64,000 nt of DNA, taken from positions 1,521,501-1,585,500 of the forward strand of contig JAQJVL010000102.1 of assembly GCA_035578905.1 (NCBI GenBank), written 5' to 3'. Origin of the DNA: Stictocephala bisonia. Taxonomy: Eukaryota > Arthropoda > Insecta > Hemiptera > Membracidae. Every line of letters starts with the position of its first letter. The first letter of the stretch is position 1. This document shows positions 9,486-20,639 of this stretch, in pieces. The notes under the pieces were generated by a model. The model saw nothing but the letters and a program-made list of their open reading frames with translations, had not been told where the DNA came from and did not search any database. Both the position numbers and the translations under genes were made by a program.

Positions 9486-12391
9486 ATGCACTTTAACATT
9501 CAAGGAGTAAAACATAAAATTGATGAGTTACAAGTATATCTCACAGAATCAGTAGTTGGTAATAATGTAAAAGTAATATGCCTTAATGAGCATTGGTTAA
9601 ACCATAATAACATTGATATTTTAAATAAAATTCCAGATTTCAGAATGGTGGACTCATATTGTAGAGCAAGAGAGGGGGCTAGAGGTGGTAGTTGTATTTT
9701 GTTGAAATGTAACATTGAAAATATTAAAGTTATTAAAGTAAGACATGATATAAAGCAGTTGGGCGAGGATCATATTTTTGAAATATCAGCTGTCGAAATA
9801 CCTAATTTAAACACAATAGTAATTTCACTATACAGATTCCCTTACACCAACACGTTAAAAGATTTTATATTAAAGTTCGAAAACCTTATAAATATTCTAA
9901 AAAATGAAAATTAACGAAAAAAATATCTTTTTGGCATCTGATTTTAATATAGATTTATTACATTACAAAAATATAAATAGTATAGATTATGTTCACGAGG
10001 AAGGCAATCATGCAGGCGTACCTAGTTTTAAACATAATTTACATAGAGATTTTGTTAATATAGTTGAATATAATGGATATAATTTTAATTTTAACGAGCC
10101 AACTAGTGTATCTTCAACGACTTCGTCCTGCATAGATAATATAATTACAAACGCTTTTTTTGATCAGTGATTTTATTTTACTCAAGAGCTCGGACTATCT
10201 GACCATAAGGCCCTTTTCATTTCGTTACCTTCAAAAAAAGACGAGCGAGTGGAGAATCACCAAGGAGTTAAAAAAAGAATTATCAATGATCACTCTTTTC
10301 AGAATTTTGATGTTTTACTGAAGAATATAAAGTGGAATTTTAATGAGTTTACTTCGGTGGATGAGAATTACAACGCCTTTCTTTCATGTTTCCTTGGAGC
10401 TTTTTGGGAGGCATTCCCTTTGAAAGCAAGTAAGAATAAAACAAAATATATTAAATGGATAACTAAAGGGATAATAGTATCGAGTAATAAGAAACGATTA
10501 CTCTACAATGAAGTTAAGAGATCTAAAGATAAACAAAAAGAGAACCATTACAAAAAGTACAGAAATATTTTCAAAAAAGTTGTGAATCAAGCAAAAAGGT
10601 GGGCAAATGACAGCTACATAGAGAGGGCTGAAAACAAATCCAAAGCAAGTTGGGAGGTCATAAAACACGAATTAGGATTGGCAAAAAAATCGAACAAATC
10701 AGAGCATGTGTTGAGTAAAATATTTGAGAACTTAGGTGCAAATGTAAGTGAAAAGGTTAATTCTCACTTTATTAACGTTACTGAGAAATTTGCAGTCAGC
10801 CCCTCCATAAGTATTGCCATTGATAAAGTTATAAATTCACTTGAAACAGTAAATATTGCGACTGAGTTTGATTTTCAAAGAGTGACTCCTGCAGAAGTTA
10901 GCAAAATTATTGACAAAGCAAAGCCCAAAAAGTCCTGTGGCTGGGATGAGATATCAATGTGGTTAGTAAAATACTATATTAGACCCATTAACGAGAATAA
11001 TTAATCAATCTCTGATAACGGGAAAATTCCCAGAAAAACTAAAATATGGTAATATAAGCCCTCTATTTAAGGGAGGTGAAGAGGTGATCTCTAACTTCAG
11101 ACCAATATGCTTGCTGCCAACTTTTTCAAAAATCTTCGAATCTGTGGTAAAAATAAAATATATTGAGATAAATGACATGTTTTCAGTAAGTCAGCATGGA
11201 TTCAGAAGCAAAAGATGGACAAATAGTGCTTTGATCGACTTGACAAATGATATCCTTAAATCATTGGACGATTCAAATGTTAGCCTTGGGATGATGTGTG
11301 ACTTGTCTAAAGCCTTTGATTGTGTGAGGCATGATATTTTGCTAGCAAAACTCGAATGTTACGGAATCAAAGGACACTGTTTGAGATGGTTTGGTTCTTA
11401 CCTCCAGAACAGAAAACAACGGACAACAGTAACACTGAATTATGTAAAAATAAACTCAGAATGGAAAGCAGTCCCTCATGGTGTTCCACAGGGCTCTGTT
11501 CTCGGTCCTTTGCTCTTCTTGATATACATTAATGACCTCCCTTTCCTGTGCAAAGAAAAGATAGTGATGTACGCTGATGACACTACAGCACATATAACCA
11601 GACAGACAATAAGTGAAGTGGAGCTAGCGATGAGTGATCTGATAGAGATGTTAGATGAGTGGTTTGCAGCTAATGGGCTAAATTTAAATAAGGAAAAAAC
11701 AAGCATAATACAGTTTAAAACTCAAACAGTAGTAAATGATGCAAACAAGTACGATGGGGTGATAGCAGAGACAGTGAAATTGCTTGGTCTAGTTTTTGAC
11801 TCAACACTCAAATGGAAAGCGCACATAGAATATACTACTTCGAGGCTGAACAAGGCAATATTTAACATGTCATGTCTGACTCATATAGCGAGCAGGAGAA
11901 TCAAGTTAGTGCTGTATTTTGCGTACTTTGAATCCATATTACGCTATGGAATAATTATGTGGGGACGTTCAAATCCCTGGGAAAAAATATTTAGAGCCCA
12001 AAAGAAAATGATAAGAGTCATGATGGGTATGAACCCAAGAGAATCTTGCAGAAGAATATTTAAAGAACTTGGTATTCTTACATTCCCAGGATTGTATTTG
12101 TTGGAAGTTGTAAAAAATGTACACGAAAATATATATTCCTACCAACAAAATAATGTGAACCACGACCATAACACAAGAAGTAAAAATAAACTACGTGCCC
12201 CCAAACATAGATTAAGAAAATATGAAAATAGTCTATTATGTAGCGGAATACAAATTTATAATAAAATACCACAGAAATACAAAAGCTTGGGGAATGCCAA
12301 TCAGCTCTATAGAAAGTTCAGGCAGTTTCTAGTTGACCGAAGCTATTACTCCGTCTCCGAATTTCTGCAGGACGAGGTCGTTATATTTTAG
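9486..12391 (+). pseudogene. LINE B ORF2: AP-endonuclease plus reverse transcriptase
   Basis: About 968 codons. The endonuclease/exonuclease/phosphatase domain starts MHFNIQGVKHKIDELQ, with ICLNEHWL (metal-binding Glu), SLYRFP, FLASDFNIDLL (usual Gly of GDFN replaced) and LGLSDHKAL (the SDH motif). The RT domain has [44 protein letters not shown] and the catalytic MYADDTT at about 11568-11588. The C-terminal part (YGIIMWGRS ... HNTRSKNKLR ... FLVDRSYYSVSEFL) is typical of insect Jockey/CR1-like elements. Breaks: a frameshift near 9910, a TGA at 10168 and a frameshift near 10980. The RT half from 11084 is open. ORF1 ends 92 bp upstream. Confidence 0.88.
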
Positions 12392-12603
12392 ATACACTGA
12401 AAAATAATTATTAAGTATGTTATTGTGTATAAATTATTGATTAGTTGGTGATTTAACCTCTTTATTTTGTTATTTCTTCTTTTTTAATTCTTTAGGTTAG
12501 TAGTTTTGTAACAATTGACGAGTCACCAGTTAGTAGCAGATTATCTGTTTAACACTAATGTAATTTTCTGTGACAATAAACCATTTCATTTCATTTCATT
12601 TTG

Positions 12604-14339
12604 GACTAAAATAAGGACTAGTGGTGTTACTGATGCATTCGATCCAGCCATACCAAATTTTGTCAAAGATTTGGAGGAAATCAATAAGTATTTCGTCAGT
12701 ATGGGTAGGTATCATGGCAAAAGCTGATTGTGTACAGTTCTATGAAAGAAACAAATCAGAGATTGTCACTAGCGATTTCTATTTGAGGAAGATTACAAGA
12801 AAAGAAGTGCAGGAGGCTTTGAATAGCATCACATCAGAGGCTGTTGTGCTGTTGGAGCTGACGGCATATCAATAAAAATGATTCAAATGATAAGTCCATA
12901 TTATATTAATGCCATAACGCACATAGCAAACCAGTCATTGGCCACTTCCATTTTTCTGGATTCACGGAAAGAGACAATTGTATTGCCTCTGCCCAAAGTC
13001 AAGACACCTTCATCTGTATCAGACCTGCGTTCGATTTCGGCATTGCCTGCCTTGTCTAAGTTATTGGAGAAGCTAGTTGTTTTATTGGAGAAGCTAGTTG
13101 TTTCACAGATGGTAGCCTTTTTGGAGTTGAATAATATCCTTCCAGCCTTGCAGTCTGGGTTCAGAAAGGATCATAGTACAACAACTGCGCTTTTATTAGT
13201 TTGTGATGATTTACTAACTATGATTTACTAGTTTGTGATGCAAGGGTAAAAAAGAAAGCTCTTCTTGCATTGCTGGATTTTTCACTTGCATTTGATTCTA
13301 TCAACCACAGTATGTTGTTGGCTGTCATGCATTTTTATGGTTTTCGACCGGAAGTGGATTCTTGGTTTCATTCCTATTAGATAAATAGGAGACAAAAGGT
13401 TAAAATTGAGATGGATTTCTCTTCGTCGTTGAGTAGAGTTGCTGGTGTTCCACAGGGTAGTTGCCTTGAGCCTATTCTATTCACTCTGTTTGCCGCCACT
13501 ATTGGTTCAGGCTTACAAAATAGTCGTTTGTATATGCCGATGATGCTCAACTTTGTGTTTCATATGATGCCGTAAGAGCTGACACTGCTGTACCCATTTT
13601 GAATTCTGAATTAAGCATTGTCTATGACTGGTCTGAGAGGCATGGGATTAAATTGAACAAGGAAAAGTGTTGTGTATTGTCGATTCCTTCCAATGTGGGT
13701 TTGGAGTCTCAGTCTGTCGGTGAGGTGTTGCTTGGCGGTATCAGACTAAATGAGTGTGAATCCTCAAAGCTCTTGGGCCTCATGTTCGATGGTGACCTCA
13801 CTTTGTCTGGTCATGTAAGTGCTGTTTGTCGGCGGGCTCTTAGTCGACTAAGAATGTTGTACAAACATAGGTACTTGTTTCCTAAAGAGACCAAGCTTCG
13901 CCGTGTCCAGGCTCTTTTGCTCACTGTGATCGATTACTGCCTCCCTATGTATGACAATATAGTGTCTAATAGGGATTTAGACAAATGACAGAGAGTGCAA
14001 AATATGTGTGTCAGGTATGTATGTGGACTAAGAAGGTTTGACTATGTTTCGGAGGCGAGACGATCACTGGGTTTTCTGACTGTGACTGATACCTGTACTC
14101 TGCGCTCCTTATGCCTAGTTTATAGAATCCTTACCACTGGCAGGCCGGGATATTTGAGGGAAAAACTAAAAACCAGGTCTCAGATCCGATCTCGTAGCAC
14201 TAGACAGGATCAAGTTTTGGAAATGCCTCGCGTTCGCCGTGAATTTGAAAGAAAAAGATTTGCTCCCAAATTATTTAATGAATTTTCCTCCATGGTGTAT
14301 CTGAAAGTAAATATAAAAACAATGTATATAAATATATAA
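12604..14339 (+). pseudogene. LINE A ORF2: decayed reverse transcriptase
   Basis: RT blocks are spread over several frames: SLATSIF...ETIVLPLPKV, SVSDLRSISALPALSKLLE, LQSGFRKDHSTTTALL, LLDFSLAFDSINHSML, AGVPQGSCLEPILF, YADDAQLCVSYDAV and IKLNKEKC, then the C-terminal LGLMFDGDLTLSGHV...RRFDYVSEARRSLGF. It carries several frameshifts and stops (near 12730, 12860, 13230, 13380, 13530 and 13986) and a 24-bp internal tandem duplication (LLEKLVV twice, about 13060-13105). The block order and wording match LINE C (49765-52531) more closely than LINE B. The endonuclease half is missing upstream, where LINE B sits. Confidence 0.8.
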
Positions 14340-14538
14340 TGTACAATACAAGCTGATATATCCATATATAACTGTACTGTATACATAAATTTGTTTTAAT
14401 TATGATTAACTAAAATTATCTTTGAATATTTTAAATAATTGTAATAGGACTTGAGTTGTTTTGTAAATCAGCATTGTTTGTTGAAAACCACTCCAAAATA
14501 AAGACCTTATTATTTATTTTATTTATTTATTTAAGTAC

Positions 14539-15600
14539 TAACGCCTGGCGTGAGGGAAGGAGCGTGTTTAGGGTTAAGTAGTGACGCCTGGCATGAGGGA
14601 GGGAGTGTGTTTAGGGTATAGTAGTGACGCCCGGCATGAGGGAGGGAGTGTGTTTAGGGTTAAGTAGTGACGCCTGGCATGAGGGAGGGAATGTGTTTAG
14701 GGTATAGTAGTGACGCCCGGCATGAGGGAGGGAGTGTGTTTAGGGTTAAGTAGTGACGCCTGGCATGAGGGAGGGAGTGTGTTTAGGGTTAAGTAGTGAC
14801 GCCTGGCATTAGGGAGGGAGTGTGTTTAGGGTTAAGTAGTGACGCCTGGCATTAGGGAGGGAGTGTGTTTAGGGTATAGTAGTGACGCCCGGCATGAGGG
14901 AGGGAGTGTGTTTAGGGTTAAGTAGTGACGCCTGGCATTAGGGAGGGAGTGTGTTTAGGGTATAGTAGTGACGCCCGGCATGAGGGAGGGAGTGTGTTTA
15001 GGGTATAGTAGTGACGCCCGGCATGAGGGAGGGAGTGTGTTTAGGGTTAAGTAGTAACGCCTGGCATGAGGGAAGGAGCGTGTTTAGGGTTAAGTAGTGA
15101 CGCCTGGCATGAGGGAGGGAGTGTGTTTAGGGTATAGTAGTGACGCCCGGCATGAGGGAGGGAGTGTGTTTAGGGTTAAGTAGTGACGCCTGGCATGAGG
15201 GAGGGAGTGTGTTTAGGGTTAAGTAGTGACGCCTGGCATTAGGGAGGGAGTGTGTTTAGGGTATAGTAGTGACGCCCGGCATGAGGGAGGGAGTGTGTTT
15301 AGGGTTAAGTAGTGACGCCTGGCATTAGGGAGGGAGTGTGTTTAGGGTATAGTAGTGACGCCCGGCATGAGGGAGGGAGTGTGTTTAGGGTTAAGTAGTG
15401 ACGCCTGGCATTAGGGAGGGAGTGTGTTTAGGGTATAGTAGTGACGCCCGGCATGAGGGAAGGAGCGTGTTTAGGGTTAAGTAGTGACGCCTGGCATTAG
15501 GGAGGGAGTGTGTTTAGGGTATAGTAGTGATGCCCGGCATGAGGGACGGAGTGTGTTTAGGGTTAAAGTAGTGACGCCTGGCATTAGGGAGGGAGTTGGG
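14539..15600. repeat. 43-bp minisatellite, right block, with higher-order structure
   Basis: About 24 units of the same family as 5413-5991. Two variants alternate irregularly: TTAAG paired with CCTGG, and TATAG paired with CCCGG; the two positions, about 15 bp apart, stay linked in essentially every unit I read. A further CATTAG/CATGAG variant rides mostly on the first type. The array ends abruptly at GAGTTGGGCAGCC. Confidence 0.95.
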
Positions 15601-15729
15601 CAGCCTAATTACGATATTACACAGAGTATGGACATTTATTTATTCAAAGTTAAATTTAGACATTTTTGTGCTCATACTATTTTTTTAATATGCAAGAAAG
15701 TAAATAACTAAAACGTTATTGAGTTAGAA

Positions 15730-16005
15730 CTTCCCCTCAACCTTAACACTATACCGAGGAGATTTATCCCACTTTGGCCCACCACATCAATTCAAAAGTT
15801 AAAGATCGTCTTATTTAACCAGGCGAAGTTAGGGCTGAGGATCCCTATCTCTAACATTTAATCTGGGGACCAACGTCTTTACGTGAATTCCGAATCACAG
15901 GAGTGGCAGGGCAAAATCTGTTATGGTCACATCGGGAATCGAACCTGGACCAAATGTGTGGCAAGTCAATGTCTTACCACCCCTTATCCACATCCGCTCA
16001 TTTTC
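15730..16005 (-). mobile_element. tRNA-derived SINE-like fragment
   Basis: On the minus strand, GGTTCGATTCC (15939-15949) is an exact RNA polymerase III B-box. Upstream lies a tRNA-like run GGGTGGTAAGACATTGACTT + GCCACAC, with an A-box-like portion near 15975-15990. A non-tRNA body of about 200 bp follows towards 15730. This is the layout of a tRNA-headed SINE. It does not fold as a clean functional tRNA by eye. No flanking duplication was identified. Confidence 0.5.
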
Positions 16006-16009
16006 ATAC

Positions 16010-17150
16010 AAAATTTACAACATTTGTTTGTCAATGTATATTGTTGAAATTCATTTGACTTTTTACACACTTTGTTGTTTTTGTGAACACTTTTTTTTTA
16101 ATTTGGGTTCAATAAAAATGTCGTTTTCATGTCGAGTTTATATTAAACAAATGTATGTTCTCTAAATATTCTGTTTTTACCTTTTGTTCGGAAAATCGTA
16201 ATAATTTAAATTGTTGCATATTTGTTTGATCTAAAGCACATATTTTAGATTAATTTAATTTTAAAAATATTTTAATGTAGGCCAACATCTATAATGTTTG
16301 GTTACTGTCAGACAATTAATTAGTAAAAATGTTAATAAAAAAAATTATTAATAAAAAATGTTAGTAAAAATAAATTAGTAAAAATCTCTACGTCATAGAA
16401 TGTCATTTTACCAATGTAGGGTCAATACAAAATAGATGCTGGAAGGCACAGCTGCGAAAATACAAACCGGCAACTTCCATGTCTGAGAAAGGGAATCCGT
16501 TTCTGACAGTGGAAACAAACCCACACAATATTGTCTGAGTGTGTAATGTCATTTTAGTCAAAAGGAAATCTTTTATTTATGATTAAAGAAGATCCTTGAA
16601 TTATAGGCTTTTGAAAGTACTGTTCATTAATTATTTTCTTGTTTGAATAATGTTAAGTTTATTTTCTCATCACTTAAATAAGGATCTTTTCTGGATTATG
16701 CTATGCTCCAAAACTAATTTATTCGATAGACACTCGGTATACGTTTTGCTTAACTCGGAGATAAAATTAAGCACAGAATCTTTATTTAATAATATAATAT
16801 TATTTAGTCATGCATGAAGTGCATTTGAGATCAGTATTTCAAAGACATTTGGAACTACAGTAGTATTGTTAATAAATAATAAATTGAAGCAAGTGCTGTT
16901 GGTTAGTTAATTATAAAGATGAACAGCGAAGAATCATGGAGAAGTGGTTATGTTGGAAATCAAATATTTTGCGTGGAAATAAACAAACAATTCGAAAAGT
17001 AGTTTTAAAAATTAAAAACCAATCAAAACAACAAAGCAGACAAGAATCAAGAACTAACCATGAACAACAAAATTTTCGTTGTAATACAAACAATGGATGT
17101 TAATACCTCAGCTTAAATTTAGAACAAAATATGTTACCTCTAAAATTGTA
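16010..17150. other. AT-rich non-coding stretch
   Basis: No supported gene or repeat. Short TTAGTAAAAAT-type words recur around 16320-16390, but they do not form an ordered array. Confidence 0.5.
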
Positions 17151-17152
17151 AG

Positions 17153-17985
17153 TAAATACGACCACATAACTATACAAGTAATGAAACATCGTATTGTAAT
17201 CCTCGTGAACTACAGCTCGTTAAATACGATTACAGAATTAAACATGTAACGAAACATCGTATTGTAATCCACTTGAACTACAGGTCGTTAAATACGATTA
17301 CAGAACTAAACAAGTAACGAAACATCGTATTGTAATCCACTTGAACTACAGGTCGTTAAATACGATTACAGAACTAAACATGTAACGAAACATCGTATTG
17401 TAATCCACTTGAACTACAGGTCGTTAAATACGATTACAGAACTAAACATGTAACGAAACATCGTATTGTAATCCACTTGAACTACAGGTCGTTAAATACG
17501 ATTACAGAACTAAACAAGTAACGAAACATCGTATTGTAATCCACTTGAACTACAGGTCGTTAAATACGATTACAGAACTAAACAAGTAACTAAACATCGT
17601 ATTATAATCCACTTGAACTACAGCTCGTTAAATACGATTACAGAACTAAACAAGTAACTAAACATCGTATTATAATCCACTTGAACTACAGCTCGTTAAA
17701 TACGATTACAGAACTAAACAAGTAACTAAACATCGTATTATAATCCACTTGAACTACAGCTCGTTAAATACGATTACAGAACTAAACAAGTAACTAAACA
17801 TCGTATTATAATCCACTTGAACTACAGCTCGTTAAATACGATTACAGAACTAAACATGTAACGAAACATCGTATTGTAATCCACTTGAACTACATGTCGT
17901 TAAATACGATTACAGAACTAAACAAGTAACTAAACATCGTATTATAATCCACTTGAACTACAGCTCGTTAAATACGATACCTTTA
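17153..17985. repeat. 68-bp minisatellite, about 12 copies, with internal dyad
   Basis: Units of TTAAATACGATTACAGAACT + AAACAAGTAACGAAACATCGTATTGTAATCC... repeat every 68 bp (17221, 17289, 17357). Each unit holds AATACGAT and its reverse complement ATCGTATT about 28 bp apart, so single strands could form repeated stem-loops. The array is very homogeneous; two subtypes differ at CAGGTCG/CAGCTCG and ACGAAAC/ACTAAAC. Confidence 0.95.
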
Positions 17986-18393
17986 TAACTTACGCTACAA
18001 ACAAACAGAAGTATTAAGATAAGGTTTTATACTACAATAATTAAGTGTAATCCTGGAAATTAAAATTGAAATATATTAAAATAATTATAATGTTATGAAG
18101 ACGTTGAATAGAAAAGGAAGTTTTCTGAATATAATTGAAAAGAAATTTTCAATTATATGACATTGGGTTTCCATACATGAACTCATAAAAAAAGATCTGT
18201 ATAATCCAAACTTTCCGATGATACAAAGGGTAATAATTTTAGAGATTTGTTAAAATAATTTATGAATTTGAAACCCACCCTCACACCAAAACTGAGCCTT
18301 TCTGACGGCGGGAGACAATATACAAACCCAGAGAGGAAGAATAAAAACATCATCAGAAAAATATCATACTATAAAATATTAATTATTATTTCC

Positions 18394-18491
18394 TACTGCT
18401 TTTTTACGTACTTTATTAGTGTTTTTCTTTTCTCATGTAAAATTTTACATGAGAAAAGAAAAACACTAATAAAGTACGTAAAAAAGCAGTA
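18394..18491. repeat. Perfect 98-bp palindrome without spacer
   Basis: The left arm 18394-18442 (TACTGCTTTTTTACG...CATGTAAAA) is the exact reverse complement of 18443-18491, compared base by base: 49-bp arms, centre AAAA|TTTT, no loop. The small reading frame across it is a by-product. Confidence 0.95.
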
Positions 18492-18499
18492 AGAAAAAG

Positions 18500-20639
18500 A
18501 GAATAACACAGAAAAGTTTGAGAGTCCTAACAGCTAATCACTAGTTGAATAATTATCTTAAATTCACATCGAGGCTTAAGAAAAATATGAACTTGTTTTG
18601 GAAGTTAATTTTCTGAATATACATCAGAAACGAAAATAATAAATATATAAAGTAATAAATGGGGTCACCGATATTGAGCACCAACCCTTAATCCCCAAAA
18701 GGGTTCACCAAACCTCCTCGCCACTATTGTGCACTTGACCCAAACAGGTACCTTAGTCCTCAGCGTCCACTGTAATAGCTCTGGAATTAGTCACTTATGT
18801 CTTTATAGTTGTTCACTCAGAATCAGTATTAAGACAAAAAGAGACCGTGTTCTATTTTTGCCATATTTATTTTCAACCCTTTCTGCCTACACCATAATAA
18901 CGAGCATAACTATTAGATTGTCCAATAATTTCTGTTGAAAAGAGGATAAATATTCGTTTGTACAATGTCTGGGATTAATAGTTACAATATTTTAATTAGT
19001 CTTTTAAACTTATTGTTGGGTTTAGTTTATTAAAACGTGACGACATTTTGTCATGGGTCAATAGATAATACTTATTGAGTGAAATGTGGTACTAATTTTT
19101 TATAAGTGAGTTTATTTTGGTTAAAAATAGTTGGCTTTGCTTAACAAATTTGTGACCAATAAATAGTATATATTGTCAATAAATAAAATGAAGAAATATT
19201 TATTCCCTGTTTATATAAGATTTTGATGAGGTTACGTAGATCCAAGCATAAAGGACATGACACTATTAGAGTTAAATAACAAGACTAGTCGATTGTAATA
19301 TTTTCAATCTAGTAACAACATCCAGACTGCTAATGATATAATTCTGTAAACTCGGCTCGGCTTAGTTGACAGAAACTAAGCCGAGCCGTGCTAAATAAAT
19401 AAATCGTATACGGTGACCTATAAAATAAATTAACAAGATTAAAAATATGTTTATTTTAGTGCAACATTCAGGACAAATGGTATCTCACTATTTTTAATCT
19501 TAAATTCTTCTCAGTAAAGTGCTTCCATGAAGGGTATAATGCATGTAGCTGATCTGCTATTAGGCCAGAAAAGTGCATAGTGCACCTTTATTTGAGTCAT
19601 AAAGAACTGGATTGTATATACATGTTTCATGGCAGTAACACGTTTTTGTGTACTATCGTTGTGTAAAACTAGAAATATGTTTGTAAACCCTTTATCTTGT
19701 TTGAACTAACTATTAAATCAATAAAATTGAAACAATAGAACTTTGGTCTAAAATTTGATGCAATTTTCTTATTATGATTGCTTCAGTTCTAGTGGTTTTT
19801 AAAGAAAATAAACAATTGTTAATATATAGTTTTAACTATCTTTTTAACACAGGTTATTACTGTGTAATAATTTTGGATTGTTGGATTTAGACTGACACAA
19901 CTATGTGCGTATTTTTAGGTGAACACGAATAATTAATTGAGTGTAGGAAGAATGTGGATGACCTGTGTTGTCTGGTTACCAAGTGAGTTTGACAATTCCT
20001 CATCATACAACGTAATAAATTAACTCTAGTACTTGGTACCTTGATAAAATAATTTCAATGGTTTTTAAACTGAAACTACGTCAAATATTTATTTGTACAT
20101 AACTTATAACAAATTGTGGACTGTTAATGAGGACCACTTTATCAGTATTGAGTGGAAATAAAGAAGTGTTTTGTAACACGCTGTAAGTTGCTAAGAAAAG
20201 GAATAATTGTCACTGAAAATCCAAAATGATGTGGAGGAACCAGTCTGGGGCACACCGCGTCTGTTCTTGTCACTGTGCAACCAAATAAGTGCTTGCAGTA
20301 TCAGAAAAAAAGGCTCACTCCGGTAAATTGTATTATAAGTTTAGGATGACTCGAACGTTTAAATAAACAAACTAATTGTTGATATGTGTATTCATGTATT
20401 ACATTTATTCGATGATTAATATAAAATTATTAATTTCATAAATATGTATTATACATAAAAGCATTAAATTTAATTTTAGTATTCCTGTTTTAATTTTATT
20501 GCAATTTTTTTTATGTACATATTTGTTTAGTGGTTAGGTGGAAGAGAGGACTAAATAGTCCTAACTTCACCTCATTAATAAGGTGAATCGTCCTATTTTT
20601 ATTGAATTTCATGTAAATATAAAGGAAAAGTTTTTCACA
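18500..20639. other. Non-coding stretch
   Basis: Only the 19353-19388 hairpin stands out. A slightly GC-richer patch at about 18660-18790 and one at 20230-20290 were not assignable to any family. Confidence 0.5.
19353..19388. repeat. 15-bp perfect hairpin
   Basis: CGGCTCGGCTTAGTT (19353-19367), loop GACAGA, then AACTAAGCCGAGCCG (19374-19388). The stem is GC-rich in AT-rich surroundings. It is followed by no T-run and has no obvious gene next to it. Confidence 0.9.

Larger units (their letters stand above)
7040..12602 (+). mobile_element. LINE B: near full-length non-LTR retrotransposon nested in LINE A
   Basis: Two-ORF layout: ORF1 (7241-9393) with FLYWCH, coiled coil, C48 protease and SGNH hydrolase; ORF2 (9486-12391) with AP-type endonuclease and RT. 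The 3' end has AATAAA followed by a (CATTT)n tail at 12577-12602, after which reverse transcriptase sequence of a different element resumes. The RT body ([36 protein letters not shown]) is of the Jockey/CR1 assemblage. The 5' boundary is uncertain (somewhere between 6901 and 7240), and no clear duplication was found for this insertion. Confidence 0.7.
6001..14529 (+). mobile_element. LINE A: 5'-truncated non-LTR retrotransposon, split by nested LINE B
   Basis: The 43-bp array is interrupted between two copies of TTTAAGTAC (5992-6000 and 14530-14538), a 9-bp target-site duplication. The 3' side ends with AATAAAG and an (ATTT)n tail at about 14498-14529, as expected for a LINE 3' end. Parts I assign to A are a coiled-coil fragment (6016-6148), a C48 protease (6205-6900) and a decayed RT (12604-14339). 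LINE B lies between them. The SGNH and endonuclease parts expected between protease and RT are missing, so B's insertion may have been accompanied by a deletion. Assigning the 5' pieces to A is inference from the duplication. Confidence 0.65.
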
